From Verrucomicrobia bacterium LW23 (GTDB lineage: Bacteria > Verrucomicrobiota > Verrucomicrobiia > Methylacidiphilales > UBA1321): 64,000 nucleotides of DNA. Both the position numbers and the translations under genes were made by a program. Shown here in pieces: positions 17,187 to 25,780 of this stretch (its first letter is position 1; every line of letters begins with the position of its first letter). The notes beneath the pieces were generated by a model. The model was not told the origin of the DNA and ran no database searches. It saw nothing but the letters and a program-made list of their open reading frames with translations. The DNA is taken from the NCBI GenBank assembly GCA_003054695.1, contig QAZA01000010.1, forward strand, positions 1 to 64,000, read 5' to 3'.

Positions 17187-19061
17187 CTAGCGCATGATGT
17201 AGACGTGCATGCCCGTCTGGTGGATGGTGCTGCCGGAGTCGCCGCGCCAGTTGGTCGTGCCCACTGCGTTGGAGATCTCCAGCCGCCGGATGGAATGCAG
17301 GCCCAGGCCAGGGTACCCGCTGTAGTCGGCAGGCACCACAGCGCCGTTGGACGACACAAACCCGCCGTATAGCTGGGCGCTGTTGGTGCTGCTGCTGTCG
17401 ATACCAATACCCGACGCCACCGTGGTCAGGCTGCTGGCGTTGTATACGATGGAGTGAACCCGCGCCCGCACCAACCCCCGGCCCAGTCCGTCAATATATT
17501 CCACGCGGCTGGTGCCGACTGTGCTGGAACCGTTGGCCTCACGATACGTCGCTACGGTGTAGTCCCAGTTGTCGGTGGTGTCGGTGGCCCGCAAAACCTT
17601 TTCGACCTGATTGTCCGTGTTCCACACATAGCTCCGGCTGGTGGAGTCTTCCACCGTGTTGGTGCCGCTCGAGCGGATTGTGCCGAGAAACCGCCGCGTG
17701 GCGTCCCCGTTCTTCACCAGCACGCCATCCTGCCACGTAAGCGACACGCTTACGCGCGTCTGCGAGTCGGTGCCGCCGGCGCCGCCCGTGGTGTCCCACT
17801 GGGCTACCTCAATCGCCACGGTCCCGCTGTTGTCGTACGCAAACACGTCGAAGTTGCGCGAGGCGGTCAGGCTTAGCGTCAGGTTGGTGGTGCCGCTGGC
17901 GCTCACGGTGCGGATCACCCACCCGCCGCCCGAGTAGAGGGCGATGCGCCCCGCACCACTGCCGCCGGCGTAGGACGTAGGCTTGGCGGCTGGCACCAGG
18001 TACAGCGTCCCTGCCCCTACCTGGTCTGTGGCCGGCACGGGATCGGTGCTGGCGCTGATACGGCACCCCATCGTAAGGGGATCGATGCTCGTGGTGGGCG
18101 TCGTCCAGCTGATGGTGGTGCTGGTGGATCCCAGCACCTGCCCGTCGCTTCCGCGCGCAAACCGTACCCAGTTGCTGCCGTTGTACATACTGAGATCGCC
18201 CGTAACAGGCGACCCGGGCATCAGGTTGTTGAGCGCGGTTTGCTGGGTAGTCGCACCCGTCCCACCGTTAGCGATGGAGACAGTCCCCAGGGCGATGGTG
18301 CGATTCGCGCTCAGGTCCGCGCTGGAGCCGCCGCCGATCGTCAGGGGGCTGGTGGCCGTGATGGTGCGGGAGGACGGCACCGCATCGGTGATGCCGTAGC
18401 CGCTCAGTGTGGTGGGCTTGCTGGCGATGTCCGCAAATGAGAGCGAGCCCACGGTGATGGTGCCGCCGGAGCTGCCTTGTTGCAGTACGTGGCCGGCGCC
18501 GCCTGTGGCCGTCAGGTCAATCCCCACGCCGCCGTTGGCTTTGGGCAGGATGCCAGTGACGTTGGCCGTGAGGGAGATGGAGGGCGTGTACCAGCCGCCT
18601 GTAATGCCGGAGTCAAAGCCGTACACCTTCCCCGCGCTGGGGGAGTTGGTGGCCATCAGCGCCCACGGGCTGACGGTGTTGGTGGCGTAGCGGCCGGGCG
18701 GGATGTACCCGGTCGTCAGGTTGGTGGCGTTGTCGGTGCCCAGGTTGGTGCGCGCCGTGGGCGCGTCGTCCACGTCGCTGAGGTTGTTGGCGGCCAGCAT
18801 ATCGCCGGTGCCGCCAACGGGCGCATCGATCACGTTGGTGTAGTACACCAGCACGCGGTCCTGATTCGCCGCCCAGAAGTTGGTGGGGAACGTCACCACG
18901 CTGTTACTGCCGCCCACCATCACCGTACGGCTGACGGGCTCGGGCAGTGTGGGCGCGCCAATCAGGGTGGCTGAGGCCGTTATCAGCAGCAGCAGGACGC
19001 CAAAGGCGGTGATGATCCAGTCGCGGAAATCCGACGTGCGTTCGTGTTTGTGGGGGGACAT
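17187..19061 (-). CDS. Tail fibre/adhesin with N-terminal hydrophobic segment
   Basis: A 624-residue Ser/Thr/Gly-rich beta-structured protein with fibre signatures: LPKANGGVGIDLTATGG, IANGGTGATTQQTALNNL and repeated AAD/NLS-type short units. It probably forms the trimeric receptor-binding fibre. The start at 19061 (MSPHKHERTSDFRDW) is just after the upstream gene. Oddly, residues about 14-36 (IITAFGVLLLLITASATLIG) look like a signal anchor or signal peptide, which virion fibres normally lack. The C-terminal half contains the likely tip domain (LVRARVHSIVYNASSL...). Confidence 0.72.
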   Translation of the reverse strand: MSPHKHERTSDFRDWIITAFGVLLLLITASATLIGAPTLPEPVSRTVMVGGSNSVVTFPTNFWAANQDRVLVYYTNVIDAPVGGTGDMLAANNLSDVDDAPTARTNLGTDNATNLTTGYIPPGRYATNTVSPWALMATNSPSAGKVYGFDSGITGGWYTPSISLTANVTGILPKANGGVGIDLTATGGAGHVLQQGSSGGTITVGSLSFADIASKPTTLSGYGITDAVPSSRTITATSPLTIGGGSSADLSANRTIALGTVSIANGGTGATTQQTALNNLMPGSPVTGDLSMYNGSNWVRFARGSDGQVLGSTSTTISWTTPTTSIDPLTMGCRISASTDPVPATDQVGAGTLYLVPAAKPTSYAGGSGAGRIALYSGGGWVIRTVSASGTTNLTLSLTASRNFDVFAYDNSGTVAIEVAQWDTTGGAGGTDSQTRVSVSLTWQDGVLVKNGDATRRFLGTIRSSGTNTVEDSTSRSYVWNTDNQVEKVLRATDTTDNWDYTVATYREANGSSTVGTSRVEYIDGLGRGLVRARVHSIVYNASSLTTVASGIGIDSSSTNSAQLYGGFVSSNGAVVPADYSGYPGLGLHSIRRLEISNAVGTTNWRGDSGSTIHQTGMHVYIMR

Positions 19062-19075
19062 GGGAAAAGTCAGGT

Positions 19076-19789
19076 TCAGGTTTCGGCGGGGCCCAGCTCC
19101 AGGTGCGCGGCCGCGCCAACGCCGGCCACCGTCACGGTGTGCCATGCGCCGGATACACCCTCGTCAGGGTTCCAGATCTGCAGGAAGTTGCCGTCTTCGT
19201 TGGAGATAAAGCGGTAGCTGCCATTGACTGGCGCCCGCACTACCAGGTCGCTCGGGCTGGGGTACAGCGGCGTGGCGGGTGTCGGGCTGCTCTCGGTGCC
19301 CTTGTAAATCTGCCGGGCGACATCAAGTTCAAACTGGTGAGTAATGCGCCGGGTATTGCCGCTGTCTTGCACCTCAATATCCACGTGCATTGGCACCAGC
19401 GTGGTGCTGGAGGGCAGCGCGGCAAATACCGCCTGCAGCTCCGTGGTGTTGAGGTTAATTTCACCCTCGTAGTACGTCTCCGTACCTTCCACCACCTCGG
19501 CAAAGGTATCCGTCTCAAAGTAAAGGGTTTCGCCACCAAGCTGCGCATCAATCTTCCCGCTCACCACAAGGTTCCAGCCATCACCCAGATCCAGCGATTG
19601 CGTGGCCGCACTTACCACTGCCGTCTTCCGGCGATACCACACCCGCAGAATAAACTGATCTGCCTGCACCCACTGCACCCGGTCAAAAGGCCAGCGCGCC
19701 GGGCTTGTCTGGCTGGCCAGCAGCGGAAAACTCCCGTACGCGTCGGCGTCGATGTAGAGGTTGATAATGCGCTGCCAGGGTAAGGACAT
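19076..19789 (-). CDS. Distal tail/fibre-connecting protein (hypothetical)
   Basis: A 237-residue beta-rich protein just upstream of the fibre. It begins MSLPWQRIINLYIDADAYGS and has SYRFISNEDGNFLQIWNPDEG near the C-terminus. No enzyme motif. Its position between the Erv-like gene and the fibre, with gaps of 5 and 14 bases, suggests a baseplate or fibre-attachment component. Family not recognised. Confidence 0.6.
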   Translation of the reverse strand: MSLPWQRIINLYIDADAYGSFPLLASQTSPARWPFDRVQWVQADQFILRVWYRRKTAVVSAATQSLDLGDGWNLVVSGKIDAQLGGETLYFETDTFAEVVEGTETYYEGEINLNTTELQAVFAALPSSTTLVPMHVDIEVQDSGNTRRITHQFELDVARQIYKGTESSPTPATPLYPSPSDLVVRAPVNGSYRFISNEDGNFLQIWNPDEGVSGAWHTVTVAGVGAAAHLELGPAET

Positions 19790-19794
19790 TGCAC

Positions 19795-20214
19795 CTAGCC
19801 TCTCACGCCACCCTTTTCCGGGCTACCCGCTGTGCGCCCCGTGCCGCCATTGCCGTCCACCGTCCAGATGCAGTAGGCCTCGCCCAGCGAGATTTCTGCT
19901 TTGCCGAGGCGGCCATTGACAGCGTTGTGCGCGTCCACCGTCCACCCAAACCACTCCGCGGCGGTCCCGCGGAGTGGCGGCGGATGCGCCGCGCACCAGG
20001 CGCGCCAATGGGCGCGGCAGTTGCAGCCGATGCCATGCACTCGGGCGGAAAAGGCGGCGAGCCAGGCGACGTCCCGCTCATCCCCCACGGGAACGTAGCA
20101 ATGCAACTCCGCCCATGTTGCGGGGCTGGCCTGCGGTGTGGGCGTGGGACCGATAGGGCGATCGACGACTCCCTTCAGACGTCCCGATTTGTCGTAAAGA
20201 CGTACCTCGCTCAT
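19795..20214 (-). CDS. Erv/ALR-like protein in the tail operon
   Basis: A 139-residue protein whose C-terminal half resembles the Erv1/Alr sulfhydryl oxidase helical core: GIGCNCRAHWRAWC (Cys64, Cys66, Cys74) followed by W..DAHNAVNGRLGKAEISL (96-109), the HNxVNxxLgKp flavin-site signature. The usual redox CxxC is replaced by CxC, so activity is uncertain. Classical Erv proteins use FAD and oxygen to make disulfides in partners. It overlaps the start of the next upstream gene's reading frame by ATGA (20211-20214); that gene encodes a Cys-rich protein, a plausible substrate. Assignment rests on motif resemblance only. Confidence 0.6.
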   Translation of the reverse strand: MSEVRLYDKSGRLKGVVDRPIGPTPTPQASPATWAELHCYVPVGDERDVAWLAAFSARVHGIGCNCRAHWRAWCAAHPPPLRGTAAEWFGWTVDAHNAVNGRLGKAEISLGEAYCIWTVDGNGGTGRTAGSPEKGGVRG

Positions 20215-20747
20215 GTAATAGTGATGGTCAACGTCCCTGAATACCCCACGGTGGGGCTGAATGTCTCGGTATGGGTGGCCCCTCCCGTGCCCAGCGGCAA
20301 TGCAAACTCCCGTTCAAAAGAGTAGTGAGATACGAACAGGGAGGATATCTGCACCCGGATCTGGCACTTCCGTGGTTCGTCAGGGTCGACCTCGACGAAC
20401 ATGTAGTCAATGCCGAATGAGCCTCCATCAATCTCTGCTTCATGGCAGGCATTGTCGGCAGGGGGAATGAGTTTATGGTAGGACCCTCCGATACCAGTCG
20501 GCCCGCCAATTTGAATAAAAGGGCAGCCACAGCATCCGAGGCCCAAAAAGGAGAAGGTCCCAACAGGCTGCGCGTTAATCGGGCCGCTGTCCGCGAGGGT
20601 TAGAACAAACGAATCTGAAAACCCGTTGGATGGCCCGGAGTCGCCGTCGCAATGGGCAATCTGTGACGCGGAGACCGTAATAGTGCTGAACACCGCCGGC
20701 CGTCGCACGGTTGCTGAGCACTCCCCCAGAAAGTTTTGGCCAGGCAT
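20211..20747 (-). CDS. Cysteine-rich tail protein
   Basis: A 178-residue beta-rich protein with an unusual number of cysteines for a phage structural protein, including LGLGCCGCPF, NFLGECSA, HCDGD, NACHEA and RKCQ. Disulfide or metal cross-links are likely. It lies four bases after the preceding tail gene and overlaps the Erv-like gene by four bases. Base composition is somewhat AT-richer than its neighbours. No known family recognised; the genetic coupling suggests it works with the Erv-like protein. Confidence 0.6.
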   Translation of the reverse strand: MPGQNFLGECSATVRRPAVFSTITVSASQIAHCDGDSGPSNGFSDSFVLTLADSGPINAQPVGTFSFLGLGCCGCPFIQIGGPTGIGGSYHKLIPPADNACHEAEIDGGSFGIDYMFVEVDPDEPRKCQIRVQISSLFVSHYSFEREFALPLGTGGATHTETFSPTVGYSGTLTITIT

Positions 20748-20750
20748 GGG

Positions 20751-21335
20751 CTACACCAGGCCGAAGAGATGGCCCCCTCCGCATTGCAGGTAAGCCTGCG
20801 ACCCACTGACGCCGCCCTCCTGGTTCGTCACGCTCGCCACCCCGCCGGCGATGGCGACGGTGATATACGCGCATACCTGGTAGGCCGTGCTCGCGCTGGA
20901 TGTCGGCAGCGTGCTGCCCGATTCGATCTCGATCGTATCGATGTTGCCCTCTTCGGTGATCGTCAGCTTGAACCAGACAATCGTGTCGCCCGTACCCACT
21001 GTGAGCGCCGGGTACTCCGCCGGATCGCCCGTTGTTGTGTTGATAGGGGTGCCGCCGATCGTCGGAACAATGCCGTTGTGGTTACCGGGTCGTACACGGA
21101 TGCGGGGCGTCGCACCAGTGCTGGCGTCGTACACCTGGTAGCTGTGCTCGGGGGCGGCTGAGCCGCCGCGGCGGCCAGGGTTCTTGATCTTCCAGCTCAG
21201 CCCGTTGGCGTCCCACTCTGGCGCAATGTCGGGCGACGACGTGGGGGTGAGCGAGCGCACAAAGGCAAGGAGCTTGCGGCCCCATGCAGCTCGCAGCGGT
21301 TCGCCCTCGTTTGGGGGATCGGGAAGTGTGGGCAT
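20751..21335 (-). CDS. Tail-associated structural protein (hypothetical)
   Basis: A 194-residue protein starting MPTLPDPPNEGEPLRAAWGRKLL. A short N-terminal helix is followed by Gly/Thr-rich beta sequence (SYQVYDASTGATPRIRVRPG) and a regular strand pattern with SASTAYQVCAYITVAIAGGVASV near the C-terminus. It resembles small tail-tip or hub-attached proteins by location only. Start chosen after the upstream stop at 21344. Confidence 0.6.
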   Translation of the reverse strand: MPTLPDPPNEGEPLRAAWGRKLLAFVRSLTPTSSPDIAPEWDANGLSWKIKNPGRRGGSAAPEHSYQVYDASTGATPRIRVRPGNHNGIVPTIGGTPINTTTGDPAEYPALTVGTGDTIVWFKLTITEEGNIDTIEIESGSTLPTSSASTAYQVCAYITVAIAGGVASVTNQEGGVSGSQAYLQCGGGHLFGLV

Positions 21336-21343
21336 GGTGCTGG

Positions 21344-22069
21344 TTACTCGTAAATGTCGGGGTCCCACTCATCCACGCCGGTCCACTCTTCAATCAACTC
21401 CCACCGGCCAAAAGTGCCTGTCTTGGTTCCCCTGCACGCTGTCTTCAGGTAGTCGTAGCCAGACGGCGCTTTGCACCCGGCTGGAGGGTTCTCCCGCACG
21501 CCGCAAGGTGTAACAGTCGGCATATTGTTCACCAGCATGGTGCGCCGCGCGATCGGCGTGTAAATCAGGTAGGTGTCCTGACCTCGCGCCTTTTTGTCGG
21601 CAAGCTCTTTGGCTAACGAGCTGAGCGCCGCATATGCAGTAGCACGCTCCGACGCTTTGTCTTTGCCCTCCCATTCGCGAAGCTTGTCTAGATCACTTGT
21701 CGTCAGATCACGAAAGTACGTATGGCTTTCCAGCTTCTTCTCCACCCGCAGCCACTCCACTTCGTATTTGGCCTGGTAGGGTTCCTCCTCTTCCTCGCTG
21801 TCGCCCCGGCCCTCCTTGCTCAAGGTAACAGTGAGCTCCCCTTTGCCGCCCTCCATGTGCACCACGCGGGCGTTGCTCACCAGCAAATCGGCAGGGGTGC
21901 CGCTCATCGCCTGGTTCATGGGTGGGCGCGCGGCCAGGCAGGACTCGTAGGGGCCTTGCCACACACGGGTTACCTGCTCACGTCCGGCCTGAAAATTCCA
22001 GTCGGGCGAGCCAGGCTGCTCCTCTAACTCGTGGGAGCCGTTCCATACGGGTTGCGTGGGGAGTGCCAT
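21344..22069 (-). CDS. Tail tip/distal tail protein candidate
   Basis: A 241-residue protein immediately after the tape measure (gap of three bases). An N-terminal beta-rich part (VWNGSHELEEQPGSPDWNF) surrounds a long acidic coiled segment (EEEEEPYQAKYEVEW...LDKLREWEGKDKASERATAY). It ends in a beta segment with PSGYDYLKTACRGTKTGTFGRWELIEEW. Position after the tape measure is where distal tail and hub proteins are encoded in siphophages; no domain match is claimed. Confidence 0.6.
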   Translation of the reverse strand: MALPTQPVWNGSHELEEQPGSPDWNFQAGREQVTRVWQGPYESCLAARPPMNQAMSGTPADLLVSNARVVHMEGGKGELTVTLSKEGRGDSEEEEEPYQAKYEVEWLRVEKKLESHTYFRDLTTSDLDKLREWEGKDKASERATAYAALSSLAKELADKKARGQDTYLIYTPIARRTMLVNNMPTVTPCGVRENPPAGCKAPSGYDYLKTACRGTKTGTFGRWELIEEWTGVDEWDPDIYE

Positions 22070-22072
22070 GGT

Positions 22073-23956
22073 TTAAGTCCAGGTGCCGGAGCTCTTTTTC
22101 TTCTGCTCTTCCAGAAACTGCTTGTTCTGGGTAATGAGCGTGTCGTTCTGCTTAACCAAACGCTCCGTATTTCCCGCCGTGGCGCGGGCGTAGTCAAAGC
22201 CGGGCCCCTGCCCGCCCACAAAGCCGCCGATGCGCGCCAGGTTATCGGGCGCCTCCAGTTTCGCGGCCTTGAGCGGCTTCGGGCCGGGTGCGTCGGCCCC
22301 CTTCTTGGGGTCGGTAAACATCATGCCGGCCTTTGCGGCCGCGCTACCCGCCATGCCGGCCATCATGTCGCCCAGCCGCGCAGCCGCCGTGTTCTGGATC
22401 ACGTCTCCCGCCTCCGCAAACTGGGAAACGAACACTTTACCGGCATTCACGGCCGTCTTGGTCATCGCCTCACCCAGGGGCTTGGTAACGCTCAGCACCT
22501 GTGCGCCGCTGCTCATCACGTTTTGCAGCCCGGCCTGAAACCGCTCCGACACGCTGCGACTGTCCTGAATCTGTTGCATCCCCGAGGCGATGTCCGAGGC
22601 GCCGCCCTGGAGCAGCGAGGCCGTTCCCGACCCGCGCATGGTCGCTCCCTGGACATCCTTGAACACCTCGCCAAACGACCGGTCGTCGTCCTTCCAGCCG
22701 ATCTGATCCTTCACCATCTTCGGCAGGCGATTCATCACACCGGACATGCCCGTCACCATCGCCGCCACAAAGGCTGCGGGGACGGAAAGAAACATCTCCA
22801 TCAGCTTCCCCACCACGCTTTTAAACGAGCCGATGATCACCGAACCGATGCCGCCCCAGAAGGAGGAGTCGCCCAGCAGGTCAAACCCGCCGATCATCAT
22901 GTTGGCCGCGCCGGCTGCCATGCCTCCAATAGCCGTCCACAGGGAGGGGTTCCCGATAACCTGCACGGCAGTCATCAGCATCCGGGGCACCTGAGTCAGC
23001 ACCGAATGCAGCGCCGCGCCGGCGCCGATCATCAGCCGCGCAAACACATTCACGCCCGAGACAAAAGCGGCCTCAAGCGCTGTAAAAAGCACGGATGTAA
23101 TGGTGCCGTCCGCAAACGATTCCGTCAGCAAACGCAGCGAGCCGCCGATCGCATCCCCCACTGAGGTGGCCAGCGGCACCAACTGCCCCAGCATACCGGT
23201 CGCCGCATCCAGCAGCGGCCCCAGCGTCTCGATGATCGGGGTGCCGAACGCCACATAGAGTTCAGTCACGCCATCTTCAAACGCAGACATCCGGCCTAGC
23301 CAGTTCTTGCTCTGCTTGTCCATCTGCCCGCCGAAGCGCATCAGGCTCTTTTCCACCAGAGCCCACACCTCCGGGCCTTTCTTGCCCATCTCCAGGGCAG
23401 CAACAACTGCCGCTTTTGTTTTGGCGTCGATCAAGCCCAGCTCATCCGACAGACGCGCCAGCGACTCGCCGCCAGCCGTGCCGTTTTGCGTGGCACTGTA
23501 GATGCGGCCGATGTGAAGCGCCACTTCATCGAGCTGCGCCATATCCGGCACCACCGCCGCCGCGTCACCCACCAGGCGCAGACCTTTGCCGGCGGAGAGA
23601 GCGTTGCCCGTCAGATTCTGCAACATCGTGCTGGCTTTCACCAGGTCTGCCGTGCCGTAGTTGGTGGTGGCGGCCATCGCCCGCAACTCGCCCATGCGAG
23701 TCTTTGCCGCACCCAGCGAGCCCAGCAACGTCTCAAACGTGCCGGTGCTTTGCTGCACCCTGCCTGCGGGATCCAGCGCGGCAATCAACCGCTCACCCGC
23801 CATTGCCGCGAGGTTGAGAGCGCTCTCCAGCCCGGTAATCACCTGCCCCAGGCTGCCCAGTGCGCCCAGCGCGCCGCCCACGCCGCCCGACATGGATCGG
23901 AGCGTGGACATGAATCCGCCCCCCTCCAGTGTCAGTGTTGCGGCAAGGTTCAGCAT
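22073..23956 (-). CDS. Tail tape measure protein
   Basis: A 627-residue protein with Gly/Ala-rich amphipathic N-terminus (MSGGVGGALGALGSLGQVI), the tape-measure-like motif TNYGTADLVKASTMLQNLTGNALS, and several long hydrophobic helices in the middle (LVPLATSVGDAIGG; ALEAAFVSGVNVFARLMIGAGA; ATVAFVAAMVTGMSGV-like). The Gln/Lys-rich C-terminus ends EEQKKKSSGTWT. By the usual relation of about 0.15 nm per residue it would set a tail of roughly 95 nm (inference). It follows the frameshifted chaperone genes, the canonical order. Confidence 0.9.
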   Translation of the reverse strand: MLNLAATLTLEGGGFMSTLRSMSGGVGGALGALGSLGQVITGLESALNLAAMAGERLIAALDPAGRVQQSTGTFETLLGSLGAAKTRMGELRAMAATTNYGTADLVKASTMLQNLTGNALSAGKGLRLVGDAAAVVPDMAQLDEVALHIGRIYSATQNGTAGGESLARLSDELGLIDAKTKAAVVAALEMGKKGPEVWALVEKSLMRFGGQMDKQSKNWLGRMSAFEDGVTELYVAFGTPIIETLGPLLDAATGMLGQLVPLATSVGDAIGGSLRLLTESFADGTITSVLFTALEAAFVSGVNVFARLMIGAGAALHSVLTQVPRMLMTAVQVIGNPSLWTAIGGMAAGAANMMIGGFDLLGDSSFWGGIGSVIIGSFKSVVGKLMEMFLSVPAAFVAAMVTGMSGVMNRLPKMVKDQIGWKDDDRSFGEVFKDVQGATMRGSGTASLLQGGASDIASGMQQIQDSRSVSERFQAGLQNVMSSGAQVLSVTKPLGEAMTKTAVNAGKVFVSQFAEAGDVIQNTAAARLGDMMAGMAGSAAAKAGMMFTDPKKGADAPGPKPLKAAKLEAPDNLARIGGFVGGQGPGFDYARATAGNTERLVKQNDTLITQNKQFLEEQKKKSSGTWT

Positions 23957-23977
23957 CGGGGTGAGTGGGGTGAGTCG

Positions 23978-24750
23978 TTAGGCCTGGGCCGCGGCTGCGG
24001 CGGCTTCCGCTTTCGCCAGGGCGTCCAGCATGTCCATATCGGCGTACTTGGGTCCGCGCGGGGGGCGGCCATGCCGGGCGCAGCAGGCGGCGTACAGGCA
24101 AAACGCTTTGGCTATATGCATTCGCAACACGTATTCCGCCGTCCATCCGTACTCACTGCACAGCGTATCCAGCAACGTGAGCGCCCAGCCCAGCCCGTTG
24201 CTTGTCTCCGGCACATCCCAAAAGGCGGCGGCTAGTTCGGGGCTGTCGCCGGCGCCGCCTGCTCTTTTCCCGGCGCACCCTGTGCGCCAGGGCCCGGCAC
24301 AGTGGACCAGCCCAGAATAAAGACTTTCTTCACGGCCTCGCCGATTTCTACCGCCTTCTTCGGTGTCACCGTGCGGCTGAAGGCCAGGGCTTTGGCGCGG
24401 AAGGTGCCGTCGCCCACCACTTGTTCAAGCTCGTCAGCAGAGATGGTGAGGGCGTAAAACGCTTCCAGCAGATCCCGGAAGGTCACCTTTCGCTCTTCAG
24501 CCTGCGCCTGCTGATCCACGAGCGCGTTACCCACCTGTTCCAGTAGCATGAAGGTGTGAAGCGAGACAGGGTGAAGCTTTATCCCTTCCACTGTGACGAC
24601 CTCAGGGTAGAATGCATTCACCACTCGTGTGGGGTTGTTGAGCTGATTGCGCTCCGCGGACTGCTGGACGACGGCGGCGAGTATGGGATCCGCAGGATTG
24701 GCCGGAGCCGCGGGCTTAACCGGGACGGGGGCAGGAGGAGGATTCGACAT
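23978..24750 (-). CDS. Frameshifted tail assembly chaperone (long form)
   Basis: Joins codons 1-162 of the upstream chaperone frame (from 24750) to the -1 frame that runs open to 23978, through the slippery heptamer at 24265-24271. After the slip the frame reads RAGGAGDSPELAAAFWDVPE and continues through GWALTLLDTLCSEYGWTAEYVLR to the end. The second frame has its own possible GTG start at 24214, but it is open all the way back to the slip site. This equals the lambda G-GT arrangement, where the minor fusion product loads tape measure for tail-tube assembly. Confidence 0.82.
24232..24750 (-). CDS. Tail assembly chaperone (short form)
   Basis: A 172-residue helical protein between the tail tube and tape measure genes, the place of the G-type tail assembly chaperone. 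The N-terminus is Pro/Ala-rich (MSNPPPAPVPVKPAAPANPA); the core (LHPVSLHTFMLLEQVGNALVDQQ) is typical of tail chaperones with a binding-to-tube-subunit role. The start at 24750 is chosen because the longer frame adds a non-conserved Arg/Ser tail. It ends APATAPN 10 codons after the slippery site. Confidence 0.85.
   Translation of the reverse strand: MSNPPPAPVPVKPAAPANPADPILAAVVQQSAERNQLNNPTRVVNAFYPEVVTVEGIKLHPVSLHTFMLLEQVGNALVDQQAQAEERKVTFRDLLEAFYALTISADELEQVVGDGTFRAKALAFSRTVTPKKAVEIGEAVKKVFILGWSTVPGPGAQGAPGKEQAAPATAPN
24265..24271 (-). other. Programmed -1 ribosomal frameshift site (G GGA AAA)
   Basis: On the minus strand the bases read G GGA AAA in the frame of the upstream chaperone (GGA is codon 161). 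This is the X XXY YYZ rule for tandem -1 slippage and differs from lambda's G GGA AAG by one base. The -1 frame is open from here to 23978. GC-rich sequence follows and could provide a stimulatory structure. Confidence 0.82.
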
Positions 24751-24832
24751 GGATGAAGGGAACGAGGTTGACCGCCGGACACGAAGCCGGCTGAGGGGCG
24801 GCGGCACCACTCAGCCGGGCGAAGCGGTTGCG

Positions 24833-25180
24833 TTAAATCTTGGCGTACTTGGTGGCCTTGATGCTCATCTCCACCACACCGGCCTGAGCCCAGTTCACGT
24901 CTGCATTGTCCACCTGGCAGTTCACCAGGCCGGCCACGGTGATGAGGTCACCGGAGTTGAACTCAGGGATGGCGCCGCGCACCACCATGGTAAACTCGCA
25001 CTCGCCCTTGTGGTTAAAGTAGATAGTGGTGACAACGTAGCCGGTGTTATCCTGCACCTCGACCTTGTCGGAGGTGTTGCTCTTCTTCGCGGACTTGATG
25101 TAGCCCGTGTTGAAAACGCCGTTGCTGCCCCATATGACGGTATTGTCGCCACGAATGACGGGATTGGTAGGTGCGGCCAT
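24833..25180 (-). CDS. Major tail tube protein
   Basis: A 115-residue all-beta protein located between the completion protein and the tail chaperone, the canonical position of the tube subunit. It has the strand pattern VIWGSNGVFNTGYIKSAKKS...NHKGECEFTMVVRGAIPEFNSGD. Small for a siphophage tube protein but consistent with one tail-tube-fold domain. An 82-base gap to the chaperone may contain a terminator that lowers downstream expression. Confidence 0.68.
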   Translation of the reverse strand: MAAPTNPVIRGDNTVIWGSNGVFNTGYIKSAKKSNTSDKVEVQDNTGYVVTTIYFNHKGECEFTMVVRGAIPEFNSGDLITVAGLVNCQVDNADVNWAQAGVVEMSIKATKYAKI

Positions 25181-25183
25181 AAA

Positions 25184-25753
25184 TTAAGTGGGGTCGAGTG
25201 TGTCGGTGGGGATGGTGAGGAGACGTAAATCGGCGGCGGGATCGTCGTAAGCGCCGGTCGGGCCGGGAATTGCGCTGGTCAACTCGAAGCGCATGCGCAG
25301 AGCGGCAAGCACCGCCGTTTCCACGGTGATTGTTTCGGCGCCCTTGTAGTGCAGAAGGTCGCTGGTGTTCGCCTCAGGCGGGAACTGGCAGGTCAGCAGG
25401 CGGCGGCGCACTTCGGCCACCAGGCGCATCAGGCTGGCGGTGTGCGGTGCGTCCTTGTACATCGCCGAGTTGGGATCGGCGGGCAGGCCGCTGGGGCGGG
25501 AAACCGCCACGGAAATCTTTTGCAGGCAGATGTTGCCCTCGCGGGCCGTGGCCGATGTGTTGGTGTCGCCTGTCCACACCAGAATGATGCGCCCGCCCTT
25601 CGGCGCTTCCACCAGCAGGCCCAGCATGTCGTATTCGTCCTGGGCCACCTTCACCTGGGGGCTGATGCCGAGCTCCGCGCGGCACGTGGGGATCCACGCG
25701 GTAAGATCGGCTTCCAGCATCTGCAGGATCTGGTCGGGGCGAAGATTGCTCAT
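25184..25753 (-). CDS. Tail completion/minor tail protein (gp37/DUF1834-like position)
   Basis: A 189-residue alpha/beta protein three bases upstream of the tail tube. It begins MSNLRPDQILQMLEADLTAWIP and has IILVWTGDTNTS and ETAVLAALRMRFELTSA. In Mu-type siphophages this slot encodes the tail terminator or gp37-like protein. Assigned mainly by gene order. Confidence 0.6.
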   Translation of the reverse strand: MSNLRPDQILQMLEADLTAWIPTCRAELGISPQVKVAQDEYDMLGLLVEAPKGGRIILVWTGDTNTSATAREGNICLQKISVAVSRPSGLPADPNSAMYKDAPHTASLMRLVAEVRRRLLTCQFPPEANTSDLLHYKGAETITVETAVLAALRMRFELTSAIPGPTGAYDDPAADLRLLTIPTDTLDPT

Positions 25754-25780
25754 GGCAAAAGTTTGGAAAGGGAAAGTGGC

